Positions 25,249 through 34,118 of a stretch of DNA of 64,000 nucleotides are shown here, in pieces. Source of the DNA: Auraticoccus monumenti (GTDB lineage: Bacteria; Actinomycetota; Actinomycetes; Propionibacteriales; Propionibacteriaceae); the NCBI RefSeq assembly GCF_900101785.1, contig NZ_LT629688.1, positions 1,860,001-1,924,000 on the forward strand. The letters run 5' to 3'. The translations under genes were made by a program, and so were the position numbers. Positions within the stretch are counted from its first letter, which is position 1. Every line of letters starts with the position of its first letter. The notes beneath the pieces were generated by a model. The model saw only the letters and a program-made list of their open reading frames with translations, ran no database searches and was not told the origin of the DNA.

Positions 25249-26997
25249 TCAGGTGCCCTGGGTGGCGCGCTCGGCGGCCCGTCGCGCCAGCGCCGTCCAC
25301 TCGCCGTCGTCGAAGTCGAAGTCCTCGTCGGCGGGGAGCACGAGGTAGACCACCTTGGTGTCGATGGTCACCAGGGCGATCCGGAAGCGGACCTTCTCGT
25401 CGTCACCGGCGGACTGGGTGACGGTGTAGGCGCTGCCGGCGATCTTCGACCGGCCGACCGTGCCCTCGACCGCGGTGCGGTCGGAGACCTCGGCGGTGCG
25501 CTGGTTGTCGGCGCACTCCTGCACGGAGCGGTCGAAGCGCTCCCGCAGCTCACCGGCCGCCCCGGCGTCCTCCATGGTCAGCACGACCTCGTCGAAGCCG
25601 AAGGGCTGCGGGGCCTCGGGGTCGTTGCTCAGCAGGTAGGTGACCTTGGCGCGGTCGGTCGGGCCGCTGACCGTGGAGGGGTCCATGCCCTCGCAGCGGC
25701 TGGTGGCGACCTTGAACTCCGACTCGACCGGGGTGCCACCCCACTCGCCCAGACCGGGCGTGATGCGGGGGACGTCGGCGCCGGCCAGGAAGCCGGCCTG
25801 CTCGGTGCCCAGCGGCGGGATGCTCTGGCGGGACTCGGCGTCGGTGGCGCAGCGACCGGCGGTGCGGCCGCACTGGCTGTTCACGACCTCGGCCGCGGCG
25901 GCCACCAGGCCGTCGTAGCGGACCGCGGAGTCCTGCTGGGCGACGTCGAACACGTTGACCATCCGGCCGGTGCGCACCAGCAGCAGCGCGTGGTGCACCC
26001 CCACCTCCTCCTGGACCACGGCCACCACGCCGCCGGCCTGGTTGCCGAGCTCGACCGGCGACCAGCCGCTGGCCAGCCACGCCGGCTGCTTGGCGCAGCC
26101 GCCGAGCTGGCCGAGACGGGCCTCGTAGACGCGCTGGGCGTCCTCGGCGGTGGGGAAGAGGTCGGCCTGGTGCAGCGCCGCGGTGCCCTTGTCGCTGGCC
26201 GTGGTCAGCGTCCGCAGCCGGGTCTGCTCCGGCGTGGGGAGACCGGCCTCGGAGCGCACCACGCAGGTGGCCTGGGGCGACTCCTCGGTGACGCCCTCGG
26301 TGTCGAGGGAGACCTTCCAGCCGGCGTCGGCCTGGATCAGCCTGGCGTCGGCGTCGGTCATCATCGAGGCCTCGCTGAGCACGGGCCGCGGCGTGGCCGA
26401 GGGGGTGCCGGTGGTGGGCGGCGGCGCCGTCACCTGGGGGCGCTGGTTGGCCCAGACGGCGAAGCCGACGGAGAGGCAGACGACCACGAGCAGGGCGGCG
26501 GCCGAGGCCAGCAGCCCCGTCCTCGTCCTCCGGTCCAGCTCGTGGCGGTGCGGCTCCTGCCACATCGGCGGCGGCGAGCTGGCGGAGCGCTCGACCTGGG
26601 AGGCGTGCGGCGCGACGGCGGGGCGGGGTTCGGCCGGGGCCGGCCCGGGACGTCCCCAGGGGGCGCCGATGGAGAGGCCCTCGCCCTGCGCCGCCGGGGC
26701 GGTGAAGGCGGGTCCGTGCTGCTCGGCGGTGGTGATCCGGACGTCGCGCGCCGGCGGGGCGGCGTCCTGGATGGCGACGGGGTCGGGGGTGCGCGGCCCG
26801 GTCGAGAGGGAGCCGGCGAAGGACTGCGCGGCGGGGGCGGCGTCCTCGGTCTCATCGGGCCACGGCTCGGCGCTGCGGCGGGCCCGCGAGGGGCTCTCCG
26901 AGGTCCGTGGCGTGGCGTCCTGAGGGGTCTGGTCGTCGTCGTCGGTCGAGAACAGCGCCCGACGTGGCCGGTGGCCCCCGGCGTCCTGGTCGACCAC
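25249..26997 (-). CDS. single-pass membrane protein with PknH-like extracellular sensor domain
   Basis: A 582-residue protein. Residues 1-155 are a cytoplasmic acidic/Pro-rich disordered region; residues 161-184 are one membrane helix (LLASAAALLVVVCLSVGFAVWAN). Residues 200-582 lie outside and contain two related halves with conserved cysteines (ATCVVRSE, GGCAKQP, SRCEGMD, QECADNQ), as in the PknH_C sensor domain of mycobacterial kinases. No kinase domain is present. GTG 26997 is backed by AAGGGGG upstream. The same strand stays open to 28473, but that part is a shadow of the divergent perM-like gene. The role is unknown. Confidence 0.8.
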   Translation of the reverse strand: MVDQDAGGHRPRRALFSTDDDDQTPQDATPRTSESPSRARRSAEPWPDETEDAAPAAQSFAGSLSTGPRTPDPVAIQDAAPPARDVRITTAEQHGPAFTAPAAQGEGLSIGAPWGRPGPAPAEPRPAVAPHASQVERSASSPPPMWQEPHRHELDRRTRTGLLASAAALLVVVCLSVGFAVWANQRPQVTAPPPTTGTPSATPRPVLSEASMMTDADARLIQADAGWKVSLDTEGVTEESPQATCVVRSEAGLPTPEQTRLRTLTTASDKGTAALHQADLFPTAEDAQRVYEARLGQLGGCAKQPAWLASGWSPVELGNQAGGVVAVVQEEVGVHHALLLVRTGRMVNVFDVAQQDSAVRYDGLVAAAAEVVNSQCGRTAGRCATDAESRQSIPPLGTEQAGFLAGADVPRITPGLGEWGGTPVESEFKVATSRCEGMDPSTVSGPTDRAKVTYLLSNDPEAPQPFGFDEVVLTMEDAGAAGELRERFDRSVQECADNQRTAEVSDRTAVEGTVGRSKIAGSAYTVTQSAGDDEKVRFRIALVTIDTKVVYLVLPADEDFDFDDGEWTALARRAAERATQGT

Positions 26998-27019
26998 GCG
27001 TTCCCCCTTCTGCTCGATC

Positions 27020-27025
27020 AAAGTA
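27020..27025 (-). promoter_or_regulatory. -10 element of the PknH-like sensor gene
   Basis: TACTTT on the minus strand, 22 bases before GTG 26997, leaving room for the AAGGGGG ribosome site. Confidence 0.45.
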
Positions 27026-27159
27026 GCCCACAGTAGTGGCCCGTCGGCCCAGGCCAAAACGCCCGAGCGTATCCAGCGGCTCGTCGCGGGGCCAAACTTT
27101 AGCCGCTCCGGGCGTGTCAGGCGATCCCGACGGCGGGGCCGGGGGACGATGAGGTGGTC

Positions 27160-28476
27160 ATGACTCGTCCTCGCAGCAGCGTCCGCACCCGCGTCCCCCT
27201 GTCCCTCAGCGTCACCGAGGCGGGGACGGACCGGCCGGTCGGGGACCCCGACGAGGACCAGGTGTCGATGCCCTGGTGGGTTGCCGCCACCGGGGGCGGG
27301 GTGGCGGCCTGCGCGGTCGGCTGGATGGTGATCGCCGCCGTGGTCGTGGTCGGGTGGCTGGCCGACATGGTGGGTCCGATGAGCCTCCCGCTCCAGGTCG
27401 CCACCCAGTTCTGGTTCTCCGTGCACGGGGGGTGGGCCGCGCTGGGAGCCGGCAGCTGGACCGTGGTCCCGCTCGGCCCCACCCTGCTGCAGGTCCTGGT
27501 GGTCTCCACCGTCGCCGGGTTCGCCGCCCGTCAGCTGCCCCGCGGGGTGCCGCACCGGCTCCCCGCCGCGCTGCGTCTGGCCGGTCTGCTGACCGTGGCC
27601 TACGTGCTGCCGCTGTGCGCGGTCACCGTGCTGGTCGGGACGCCGGAGCAGGTGGCGCGCTGCCTGGGCGGGGGCACCGTGCTGGCCGGGGCGAGCGCCC
27701 TCTGGGGGGCCGTCCGCGGGCTGCGGGTACCGGCCCCCAGGAGGCTGCCCGGCTGGGCCCGCCGGCTCCCCGTCGCCGCGGCCTCCGCCCTCGGCGTGAT
27801 GGCGCTGGTCGGCACCGGGGCGCTGGTGGCGGCCGTCGTGCTGCGCGCCGACGCCGTCTGGGCCATGACCAGCACCGCCGCGCCCGAGCCCGCTGCCGCA
27901 GCCGTGCTGGTGCTGGCCCAGCTGGCCTACCTGCCGAACCTGGTGCTCTGGGCGGTCAGCTACGTCCTCGGTGCGGGCTTCACCGTGGGCAGCGGCTCGC
28001 TGGTCTCGCCGATGGTCACCGAGCTGGGCCTGCTGCCGGGCTTCCCGGTGCTGGCCGCCCTGCCGGCGGAGGGCGTCGGTGACTGGGGGCGCGCGCTCTG
28101 GCTGCTCTCCGGCGTGCTGGCCGGCGGCGTCGCCGCCTTCGTGCTGATGGGCCGCCGACCGCCGGTGCGCGCCGACGTCAGCTCCCTGGCCGGTGGACTG
28201 GCCGGGGTGGCGGGCGGGCTGCTGGTCACCGCGGTGGCCGCCACCTCGCGGGGGAGCCTGGGCACCGGCAGGCTGGTCGACCTGGGTCCGCGGATGCCGG
28301 AGCTGGCGGTGATGGCCATCACCGTGATGGGTCTGGCGGGGTTGGTGGCCGGCCTCGTGGCCTGGCTGGTGGCCCGGGTGCGGGGCCGGCGGACGCCCGC
28401 CGACGACGACCGTCCGCACCGGCGGACCACCGCCGGTGAGACCGAGAGCACCGTCGTCCTCGGTCGTCGCCACTGA
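27160..28476 (+). CDS. polytopic membrane protein, DUF6350/PerM-like
   Basis: A 438-residue protein with roughly eight to ten hydrophobic helices and a charged C-terminal tail. It sits directly upstream of purN-purH, as Rv0955 (PerM, a cell-division-linked membrane protein) does in Mycobacterium tuberculosis. Segments such as LAYLPNLVLWAVSYVLGAGFTVGSGSLVSPMVTELG are typical of the family. Function by homology is uncertain; the family name rests on context plus topology. ATG 27160 was chosen; a GTG two codons earlier is possible. Confidence 0.78.
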   Translation: MTRPRSSVRTRVPLSLSVTEAGTDRPVGDPDEDQVSMPWWVAATGGGVAACAVGWMVIAAVVVVGWLADMVGPMSLPLQVATQFWFSVHGGWAALGAGSWTVVPLGPTLLQVLVVSTVAGFAARQLPRGVPHRLPAALRLAGLLTVAYVLPLCAVTVLVGTPEQVARCLGGGTVLAGASALWGAVRGLRVPAPRRLPGWARRLPVAAASALGVMALVGTGALVAAVVLRADAVWAMTSTAAPEPAAAAVLVLAQLAYLPNLVLWAVSYVLGAGFTVGSGSLVSPMVTELGLLPGFPVLAALPAEGVGDWGRALWLLSGVLAGGVAAFVLMGRRPPVRADVSSLAGGLAGVAGGLLVTAVAATSRGSLGTGRLVDLGPRMPELAVMAITVMGLAGLVAGLVAWLVARVRGRRTPADDDRPHRRTTAGETESTVVLGRRH

Positions 28477-28512
28477 CCGCTCCGCGGACCGCGAGCGCGG
28501 CCGGGTGCGTCG

Positions 28513-28932
28513 TCACCGCGCGGTCCTGGCGGCGACCACCTCGAGGTAGTGGGGGTTGTGCATGACCCCCAGCACGTTGCCGAAGGGGTCGACCACCGAC
28601 GCCGTGGTGAACCCCTCCGCCCGCTCGGTGATCGGCTCGTACTCGTGGGCTCCCATCGCGAGCAGCCCGTCGACCGTGGCGGTGAGGTCGTCGACGTGCC
28701 AGAAGACCACCGCACCACCCGGGGGCTGCGTCGCGCCCGGCGGCGCGTACCGGCGGTCGATGAAGCCCAGCTCGTCGCCGTCGTCGCCGACCCGGAACTC
28801 GACGTAGGCCGGGGGCGCAGGTGGCTCGGGGAACGCGTAGTACGCCTCGGTGCCGAGCACCTCGGTGTACCAGTCGCGGGCCGCGGCCAGGTCGTCGGCG
28901 TAGAAGCTGACGGTGGCGAATCCTCTGAACAC
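28513..28932 (-). CDS. VOC-family (glyoxalase-like) protein
   Basis: A 139-residue vicinal-oxygen-chelate protein: FATVSFYADDLAAARDWYTEVLG, VEFRVGDDGDELGFIDRRY, GAVVFWHVDDLTATVDGLLAMGA and ASVVDPFGNVLGVMHNPHY. These are two beta-alpha-beta-beta-beta units with possible metal ligands His and Glu. The substrate is unknown. GTG 28932 has GGAGGAG seven bases upstream. It is inserted between perM-like and purN on the opposite strand. Confidence 0.83.
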   Translation of the reverse strand: MFRGFATVSFYADDLAAARDWYTEVLGTEAYYAFPEPPAPPAYVEFRVGDDGDELGFIDRRYAPPGATQPPGGAVVFWHVDDLTATVDGLLAMGAHEYEPITERAEGFTTASVVDPFGNVLGVMHNPHYLEVVAARTAR

Positions 28933-29175
28933 GCTGTGCTCCTCCGGGCTCGGTGGTGCCGGTCCGTGCTGGGAGCGTGGCTCGAGGACGTGGTCGGCTC
29001 CGCCCCACGGGTACCGCACCACTGTAGCCACGGGACGGTCCGCGACCAGGGCCTCCAGCAGTGAGGTGGGGGCCGGGCCCCGGTCACCTGCGGCGGGTCG
29101 CCGGACCGGTGGACCCGGGCGTCCGCCCGTTCCTCGCCGGAGGGCCCCACCCGACCCAGGCGATAGGGTCGCCGC
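28933..29175. promoter_or_regulatory. divergent region before purN
   Basis: TACAGT on the minus strand (29021-29026) is a candidate -10 for the VOC gene, with a leader of about 85 bases. The purN -10 lies at 29164. No other feature was recognised. Confidence 0.35.
29164..29169 (+). promoter_or_regulatory. -10 element of purN
   Basis: TAGGGT lies 6 bases before GTG 29176, with no ribosome site. Confidence 0.6.
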
Positions 29176-29805
29176 GTGGTGGTGGAGGAGAGTCGACGGC
29201 CCCTGCGGCTGGTGGTCCTGGTCTCCGGCTCGGGCACCCTGCTGCAGTCGCTGCTGGACGCCGTCGCCGGAGGCCGGCTGGGCGCCCACGTGGTGGCGGT
29301 CGGCGCGGACCGTGACGGCGTCCTCGGTCTGCAGCGGGCCCGGTCCGCCGGGGTGCCGACCTTCGTCGTCCCGCTGGAGCGGGGGGCGGACCGGACGGCC
29401 TGGGACGCCCGGCTCACCGCCGAGACCGCCGCCCACGAGCCGGACCTGGTGGTCTGCGCCGGCTTCATGAAGCTGCTGGGCCCGGCGTTCCTGGAACGCT
29501 TCGGCGGCCGCACCATCAACTCCCACCCCGCTCTGCTGCCCAGCTTCCCCGGCATGCACGGACCGCGCGACGCCCTCGCCCACGGGGTGAAGGTCACCGG
29601 GGCCACCGTGTTCCTGGTGGACGCCGGCGTCGACACCGGCACGATCCTCGCCCAGCGGGCGGTGGACGTCCTCGACGAGGACACCGTGGAGACGCTGCAC
29701 GAGCGGATCAAGGTGGTCGAGCGGGAGATCCTGGTCGAGACGGTGGCCGCCCTGGCCCCCGGCCCCGACGACGCCCCGGCCGGCACCGGCCGGGCGCACG
29801 AGTGA
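29176..29805 (+). CDS. purN: phosphoribosylglycinamide formyltransferase (GART)
   Basis: A 209-residue enzyme that formylates GAR with 10-formyl-tetrahydrofolate in purine synthesis. Motifs: phosphate loop [30 protein letters not shown], and the active-site [15 protein letters not shown] with catalytic Asn/His and Asp in VDTGTILAQ. The phosphate loop has SGT where many have SGS or NGS. The start follows TAGGGT by six bases. purH begins 40 bases downstream. Confidence 0.94.
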   Translation: MVVEESRRPLRLVVLVSGSGTLLQSLLDAVAGGRLGAHVVAVGADRDGVLGLQRARSAGVPTFVVPLERGADRTAWDARLTAETAAHEPDLVVCAGFMKLLGPAFLERFGGRTINSHPALLPSFPGMHGPRDALAHGVKVTGATVFLVDAGVDTGTILAQRAVDVLDEDTVETLHERIKVVEREILVETVAALAPGPDDAPAGTGRAHE

Positions 29806-29845
29806 ACGCCCGCCGCCTGCGGGCGCCCAGCGAGAGGGACGCGAG

Positions 29846-31417
29846 ATGACCCAGACGGACCAGCCCGACCGGATCGCCCTGCGCCGGGCCCTGGTGTCGG
29901 TCTACGACAAGACCGGCCTGGTCGAGCTCGGCCGGGCGCTGCACGAGGCGGGGGTGGAGCTGGTCTCCACCGGGTCCACGGCACGCACCCTGGCCGAGGC
30001 CGGGCTGCCGGTGACGTCGGTGGAGCAGGTGACGGGCTTCGCCGAGTGCCTCGACGGCCGCGTCAAGACCCTGCACCCGCTGGTGCACGCCCCGATCCTG
30101 GCCGACCGCCGGCTGGCCAGCCACCGCGAGCAGCTGGCCGCGCTGGGTGCGGAGCCCTTCGACCTGGTGGTCAGCAACCTCTACCCGTTCACCGAGACCG
30201 TGGCCTCCGGCGCCACCCCCGACGAGTGCGTCGAGCAGATCGACATCGGCGGGCCGTCGATGGTGCGGGGCGCGGCCAAGAACCACCCGTCGGTGGCCAT
30301 CGTCACCTCACCGGACCAGTACCCCGAGCTCGTGGCGGCGCTGGCCGAGGGCGGGTTCACCCTGACCCAGCGACGTCGGCTGGCCGCGGCCGCCTTCGCC
30401 CACACCGCCGCCTACGACGTGGCCGTCGCCTCCTGGTTCTCCTCCGGTCTCGGGGCCGCCGACGAGGAGGCCTTCCCGGTCTTCGCCGGTGCCACCTGGG
30501 AGCGCGCCTCGGTGCTGCGCTACGGCGAGAACCCGCACCAGGGCGCGGCCCTGTACCGCTCCCCGGGAGGGGCGGGGCTCGCGGGTGCGGAGCAGCTGCA
30601 CGGCAAGGAGATGTCGTACAACAACTACGTCGACACCGACGCCGCCCTGCGCGCCGCCACCGACCACCAGGCACCGGCGGTGGCCATCATCAAGCACGCC
30701 AACCCGTGCGGCATCGCCGTCGGCGCCGACGTCGCCGAGGCCCACCGCCGGGCCCACGCCTGCGACCCGGTCTCGGCCTTCGGTGGCGTGATCGCGGTGA
30801 ACCGGCCGGTCTCGGTGGAGATGGCGCGCCAGGTCGCCGAGGTGTTCACCGAGGTCGTGGTGGCCCCGGACTACGAGGACGGCGCGCTGGCGGTGCTGAC
30901 CGCCAAGAAGAACATCCGGCTGCTGCGCTGCCCGGTCGGGGCGCGCTCGGACACCGAGATGCGGGCGGTCAGCGGCGGTCTGCTGCTGCAGCAGGTGGAC
31001 CACGTGGACGCCGAGGGCGACGACCCGTCCTCCTGGACGCTGGCCGCCGGGCAGGCCGCCGACGAGGCGACCCTGGCCGACCTCGTCTTCGCCTGGCGGG
31101 CCTGCCGGGCGGTGAAGTCCAACGCGATCCTGCTGGCCGCCGACGGGGCCTCGGTGGGCATCGGCATGGGCCAGGTCAACCGGGTCGACTCCTGCCGGCT
31201 GGCGGTCGAGCGGGCCGGGACCGAGCGGGCCCGGGGCGCGGTGGCCGCCTCGGACGCCTTCTTCCCCTTCGCCGACGGGCCGCAGATCCTGCTGGACGCC
31301 GGGGTGCGGGCCATCGTCCAGCCCGGCGGGTCGGTGCGCGACGCGGAGACGGTCGCCGCGGCCGAGGCGGCCGGGGTGACCATGTACCTCACCGGCACCC
31401 GGCACTTCTTCCACTGA
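29846..31417 (+). CDS. purH: bifunctional AICAR formyltransferase / IMP cyclohydrolase
   Basis: A 523-residue enzyme for the last two steps to IMP. Residues 1-195 form the MGS-like IMP cyclohydrolase ([45 protein letters not shown]). The rest is the AICAR transformylase ([52 protein letters not shown]). The C-terminal [10 protein letters not shown] is standard. The chain is complete and not truncated. It is in the purN operon. Confidence 0.97.
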   Translation: MTQTDQPDRIALRRALVSVYDKTGLVELGRALHEAGVELVSTGSTARTLAEAGLPVTSVEQVTGFAECLDGRVKTLHPLVHAPILADRRLASHREQLAALGAEPFDLVVSNLYPFTETVASGATPDECVEQIDIGGPSMVRGAAKNHPSVAIVTSPDQYPELVAALAEGGFTLTQRRRLAAAAFAHTAAYDVAVASWFSSGLGAADEEAFPVFAGATWERASVLRYGENPHQGAALYRSPGGAGLAGAEQLHGKEMSYNNYVDTDAALRAATDHQAPAVAIIKHANPCGIAVGADVAEAHRRAHACDPVSAFGGVIAVNRPVSVEMARQVAEVFTEVVVAPDYEDGALAVLTAKKNIRLLRCPVGARSDTEMRAVSGGLLLQQVDHVDAEGDDPSSWTLAAGQAADEATLADLVFAWRACRAVKSNAILLAADGASVGIGMGQVNRVDSCRLAVERAGTERARGAVAASDAFFPFADGPQILLDAGVRAIVQPGGSVRDAETVAAAEAAGVTMYLTGTRHFFH

Positions 31418-31459
31418 GCACGAGGGTGCGGGGTCCGGGCGTGCGGCGGGGGAGGCGAC

Positions 31460-31741
31460 GTGGCTGAGCGGCGGACGCGCCGGCCGGTGTCGCGCTCGTT
31501 GCGCGCCGGCGGGCTGCTGGCGGTGACGGCGGCCTTCTGCGCCGGGCTCGCCGTGGTCGCCCTGGGTGAGTGGCGGATCGGGCTGTGGGTCTGCGCCGCC
31601 GCTCTGGGGCTCGGCGCCGTGGTGCGGCTGGTCGCCCCCGCCCGGGCGGTCGGGCTGCTGCGGGTGCGGCACCGGGCGGTGGACGTCCTGCTGCTGGCCG
31701 GGGGAGCGGTGGCCATCGCCGTGCTCGCCTGGTCCCGCTGA
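31460..31741 (+). CDS. DUF3017 small membrane protein
   Basis: A 93-residue protein with three hydrophobic helices (about 17-35, 40-58, 73-91) joined by arginine-rich turns: SLRAGGLLAVTAAFCAGLAV, IGLWVCAAALGLGAVVRLVAP and VDVLLLAGGAVAIAVLAW. DUF3017 genes lie between folD and mdh in many actinobacteria; here purH precedes and folD is absent. GTG 31460 has GGGGAGG upstream. Function unknown. Confidence 0.83.
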   Translation: MAERRTRRPVSRSLRAGGLLAVTAAFCAGLAVVALGEWRIGLWVCAAALGLGAVVRLVAPARAVGLLRVRHRAVDVLLLAGGAVAIAVLAWSR

Positions 31742-31771
31742 ACCGCCGGCCGCGCACGAGTCGGGACGGAG

Positions 31772-31804
31772 CGAGGGCCGGACGCCTGTGGCGTCCGGCC
31801 CTCG
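31772..31804. terminator. bidirectional hairpin terminator
   Basis: A perfect 15-bp stem (31772-31786 with 31790-31804) and a TGT loop between the convergent DUF3017 and DUF4190-like genes. Confidence 0.85.
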
Positions 31805-31830
31805 GTGCTGCTGTGCGGGGAAGGGTCAGA

Positions 31831-32139
31831 TCACATGCTGCCGCTGTAGAGCCCCATGGCCGCGGCGATGATCTGGAAGATGATGCTCAGGGCCAGCCAG
31901 ACGCAGGCGACGATGATGCCGTTCTTGGCCTTGGGGTTCGGGACCCCGGCGTTCTTGGACTGCACGGCGGCCACGATGCAGAGGATCAGGCCGATGGTGG
32001 CCGTGCAGGGGATCACCGCGAGGATGAAGCCGATCTTGGCCAGGCCGATGCCGGGGGCCTCGGCACCGGGGACGCCCCCGGGCTGACCGCTGTAGGGGTT
32101 CTGGGGATCGCCAGGGTTCTGGCCGTAGGGGTTGCTCAT
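31831..32139 (-). CDS. small DUF4190-like membrane protein
   Basis: A 102-residue protein with a Gly/Pro/Asn/Gln-rich N-terminus (NPYGQNPGDPQNPYSGQPGG) and two hydrophobic helices (about 33-59 and 75-97) separated by KNAGVPNPKAKNG. This pattern matches the DUF4190 group of small actinobacterial membrane proteins of unknown role. It lies between DUF3017 and mdh and has its own promoter region of about 147 bases. Confidence 0.78.
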   Translation of the reverse strand: MSNPYGQNPGDPQNPYSGQPGGVPGAEAPGIGLAKIGFILAVIPCTATIGLILCIVAAVQSKNAGVPNPKAKNGIIVACVWLALSIIFQIIAAAMGLYSGSM

Positions 32140-32286
32140 GGGTGGAAGTGTGGCCTACGAGAGGGTCGTCCGGCCACGGACTCACCGGAAGTCGCCGGAC
32201 CGATCCGTGAACGCTCCCGGGGGTCGGTCCTCCCGGCCTCCCGGACGGGTGCGAGCCAGGGCCGCGCACCCGTCCGGCCGGTCGGC

Positions 32287-33276
32287 TCAGATCAGGCCGA
32301 GGGAGGTGACGGCGTCACGCTCCTCGATGAGCTCGGCCACGCTGGCGTCGATCTTGCCGCGGGAGAACTCGTCGATCTCCAGGCCCTGGACGATGCTGTA
32401 CTCCCCGCCGCTGACGGTGCAGGGGAAGGAGGAGATGATCCCCTCCGGCACCCCGTAGGAGCCGTCGCTGGGCACCGACATCGAGACCCACTGGCCCTCG
32501 GGGGTGCCCTGCACCCAGTCGCGCATGTGCTCGACGGTGGCATTGGCCGCCGAGGCCGCCGAGGAGGAGCCGCGGGCCTCGATGATCGCCGCACCGCGCT
32601 TCTGCACGGTGGGCAGGAAGTCGCCCTCGACCCAGGCCTGGTCGTCGATCAGCTCCGCGGCGTTGCGGCCGCCGACCTGGGTGTGGAACAGGTCGGGGTA
32701 CTGGGTGGCGGAGTGGTTGCCCCAGATCGTCATGTGGGTGACGTCGGTGACGGGGACGCCGGCCTTCTGCGCGACCTGGGTCAGGGCGCGGTTGTGGTCC
32801 AGCCGGGTGAGGGCGTTGAAGCGGTGCTGGGGGATGTCGGGGGCGTTGCGCATCGCGATCAGGGCGTTGGTGTTGGCCGGGTTGCCGGTGATCAGCACCT
32901 TGACGTCGTCGGCGGCGTGGTCGTTCAGCGCCTTGCCCTGGGCGGTGAAGATGGCGCCGTTGGCCTCGAGGAGGTCACCGCGCTCCATGCCCTTGGTGCG
33001 CGGACGGGCGCCGACCAGCATGGCCAGGTTCACGCCGTCGAAGACGGTGTTCGCGTCGTCGCCGATCTGCACGTCGCTCAGCAGCGGGAAGGCGCAGTCG
33101 TCCAGCTCCATCACCACGCCCTCCAGCGCCTTCAGCGCCGGGGTGATCTCCAGCAGCCGCAGCTCCACGGGCTGGTCCGGGCCCAGCAGCGAGCCGCTGG
33201 CGATGCGGAACAGCAGGCTGTAGCAGATCTGCCCGGCGGCCCCGGTGACGGCCACCTTGACGGGTGCGTTGCTCAC
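32287..33276 (-). CDS. mdh: malate dehydrogenase
   Basis: A 329-residue NAD-dependent TCA-cycle enzyme. N-terminal nucleotide loop [21 protein letters not shown]; the substrate-binding arginines lie in [15 protein letters not shown] and [11 protein letters not shown], with catalytic His in [12 protein letters not shown]. It is the cytosolic-type MDH common in actinobacteria. Position 15 of the loop has Cys where Gly or Ala is usual (GQIgY). GTG 33276 has AAGGAG six bases upstream. Confidence 0.96.
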   Translation of the reverse strand: MSNAPVKVAVTGAAGQICYSLLFRIASGSLLGPDQPVELRLLEITPALKALEGVVMELDDCAFPLLSDVQIGDDANTVFDGVNLAMLVGARPRTKGMERGDLLEANGAIFTAQGKALNDHAADDVKVLITGNPANTNALIAMRNAPDIPQHRFNALTRLDHNRALTQVAQKAGVPVTDVTHMTIWGNHSATQYPDLFHTQVGGRNAAELIDDQAWVEGDFLPTVQKRGAAIIEARGSSSAASAANATVEHMRDWVQGTPEGQWVSMSVPSDGSYGVPEGIISSFPCTVSGGEYSIVQGLEIDEFSRGKIDASVAELIEERDAVTSLGLI

Positions 33277-33367
33277 GTCTGACTCCTTCTGCGCCGGTCC
33301 GGCGCACGACCCCGGCGGCGTCGCCGCCCGCGTGGTTGGGCTGGCCCGGGTGACGGGCTCGCGGCTG

Positions 33368-33373
33368 ACGCTA
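33368..33373 (-). promoter_or_regulatory. -10 element of mdh
   Basis: TTGC-TAGCGT on the minus strand, giving a leader of about 85 bases. Confidence 0.45.
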
Positions 33374-33428
33374 GCAATCACGGGGCGTCGCCGGGTACGC
33401 GGCCCGGGTCGCGGCCCACCCGCGCCGG

Positions 33429-33434
33429 TAGCGT
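33429..33434 (+). promoter_or_regulatory. -10 element of the kinase gene at 33497
   Basis: TAGCGT with a leader of about 55 bases. It is divergent from the mdh promoter. Confidence 0.4.
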
Positions 33435-33496
33435 GGCGCCGGCGCGCACCGGCCCCACGCAGCAGGTGCGAGGGGCCGGACGGGCAGGAGGACGAC

Positions 33497-34045
33497 GTGC
33501 TGTCGAGAGAGCAGGCGCTGGCCGAGGTGCGCGCCCGGGTGGCGGCGTCACCGGGGAGGACCGTCTGGGTCGGCGTCGACGGCATGGGCGCCTCGGGCAA
33601 GACGACCTGGGCCGAGCAGCTGGTCGCCGCGCTGCCCGGGGCCGCGCTCGTGGGGGTGGACGACTTCGCCCGCCCGGGTGTGGCCACCTGGGACCACGGG
33701 CTGTTCACCCGCCAGGTCCTGCGGCCCCTGCTGGAGGGGCGCCCGGCCCGTTGGCGGCGGTGGGACTGGCGCTCCGGAAGTCCGGGTGGCTGGTGCTCGG
33801 CCGAGCCGGGTCACCCGGTGGTGGTCGAGGGGGTCTCGGCCACCGACACCGCGGTCCCGGTGCCCTGGGACGTCCTGGTCTGGGTCGAGGCGCCGGCGGA
33901 GGTGCGCCACGCCAGGGCCCTGGCCCGCGACGGCGAGACGGCCTGGCGCGAGCAGTGGTCGCGGGACTGGATCCCCAGCGAGGAGGCCTACCGGGCCCGC
34001 CAGCGTCCGGACCTGCGCGCCGACCTGGTCGTGGACGGCCGCTGA
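33497..34045 (+). CDS. P-loop kinase, uridine-kinase-like
   Basis: A 182-residue protein with Walker [15 protein letters not shown] (about 28-41), acidic [26 protein letters not shown] as the Walker B-like strand, and [19 protein letters not shown] as the lid. The pattern is that of uridine kinase-like or AAA_17/AAA_18 nucleoside kinases, but the substrate is not clear. GTG 33497 has AGGAGGA upstream. It is followed by a hairpin and the CorC-type gene. Confidence 0.75.
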   Translation: MLSREQALAEVRARVAASPGRTVWVGVDGMGASGKTTWAEQLVAALPGAALVGVDDFARPGVATWDHGLFTRQVLRPLLEGRPARWRRWDWRSGSPGGWCSAEPGHPVVVEGVSATDTAVPVPWDVLVWVEAPAEVRHARALARDGETAWREQWSRDWIPSEEAYRARQRPDLRADLVVDGR

Positions 34046-34085
34046 CCCTGCCGCGCCGGGCTTCGCGCGGGCGTCCACGGCAGGG
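34046..34085 (+). terminator. possible terminator after the kinase gene
   Basis: A CCCTGCCG/CGGCAGGG outer stem (34046-34053 with 34078-34085) enclosing a GC-rich inner segment. Confidence 0.45.
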
Positions 34086-34106
34086 GCCGGCGTACGCCGC
34101 GACCAC

Positions 34107-34112
34107 TATCGT
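34107..34112 (+). promoter_or_regulatory. -10 element of the CNNM/CorC gene
   Basis: TATCGT lies 6 bases before GTG 34119. Confidence 0.58.
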
Positions 34113-34118
34113 GACGGC

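Noticed and set aside
25249-28473. Long extension of the PknH-like protein through the perM-like gene
   Set aside because: The part beyond 26997 has repetitive non-protein composition and lies opposite a multi-helix membrane protein. A start with a ribosome site exists at 26997.
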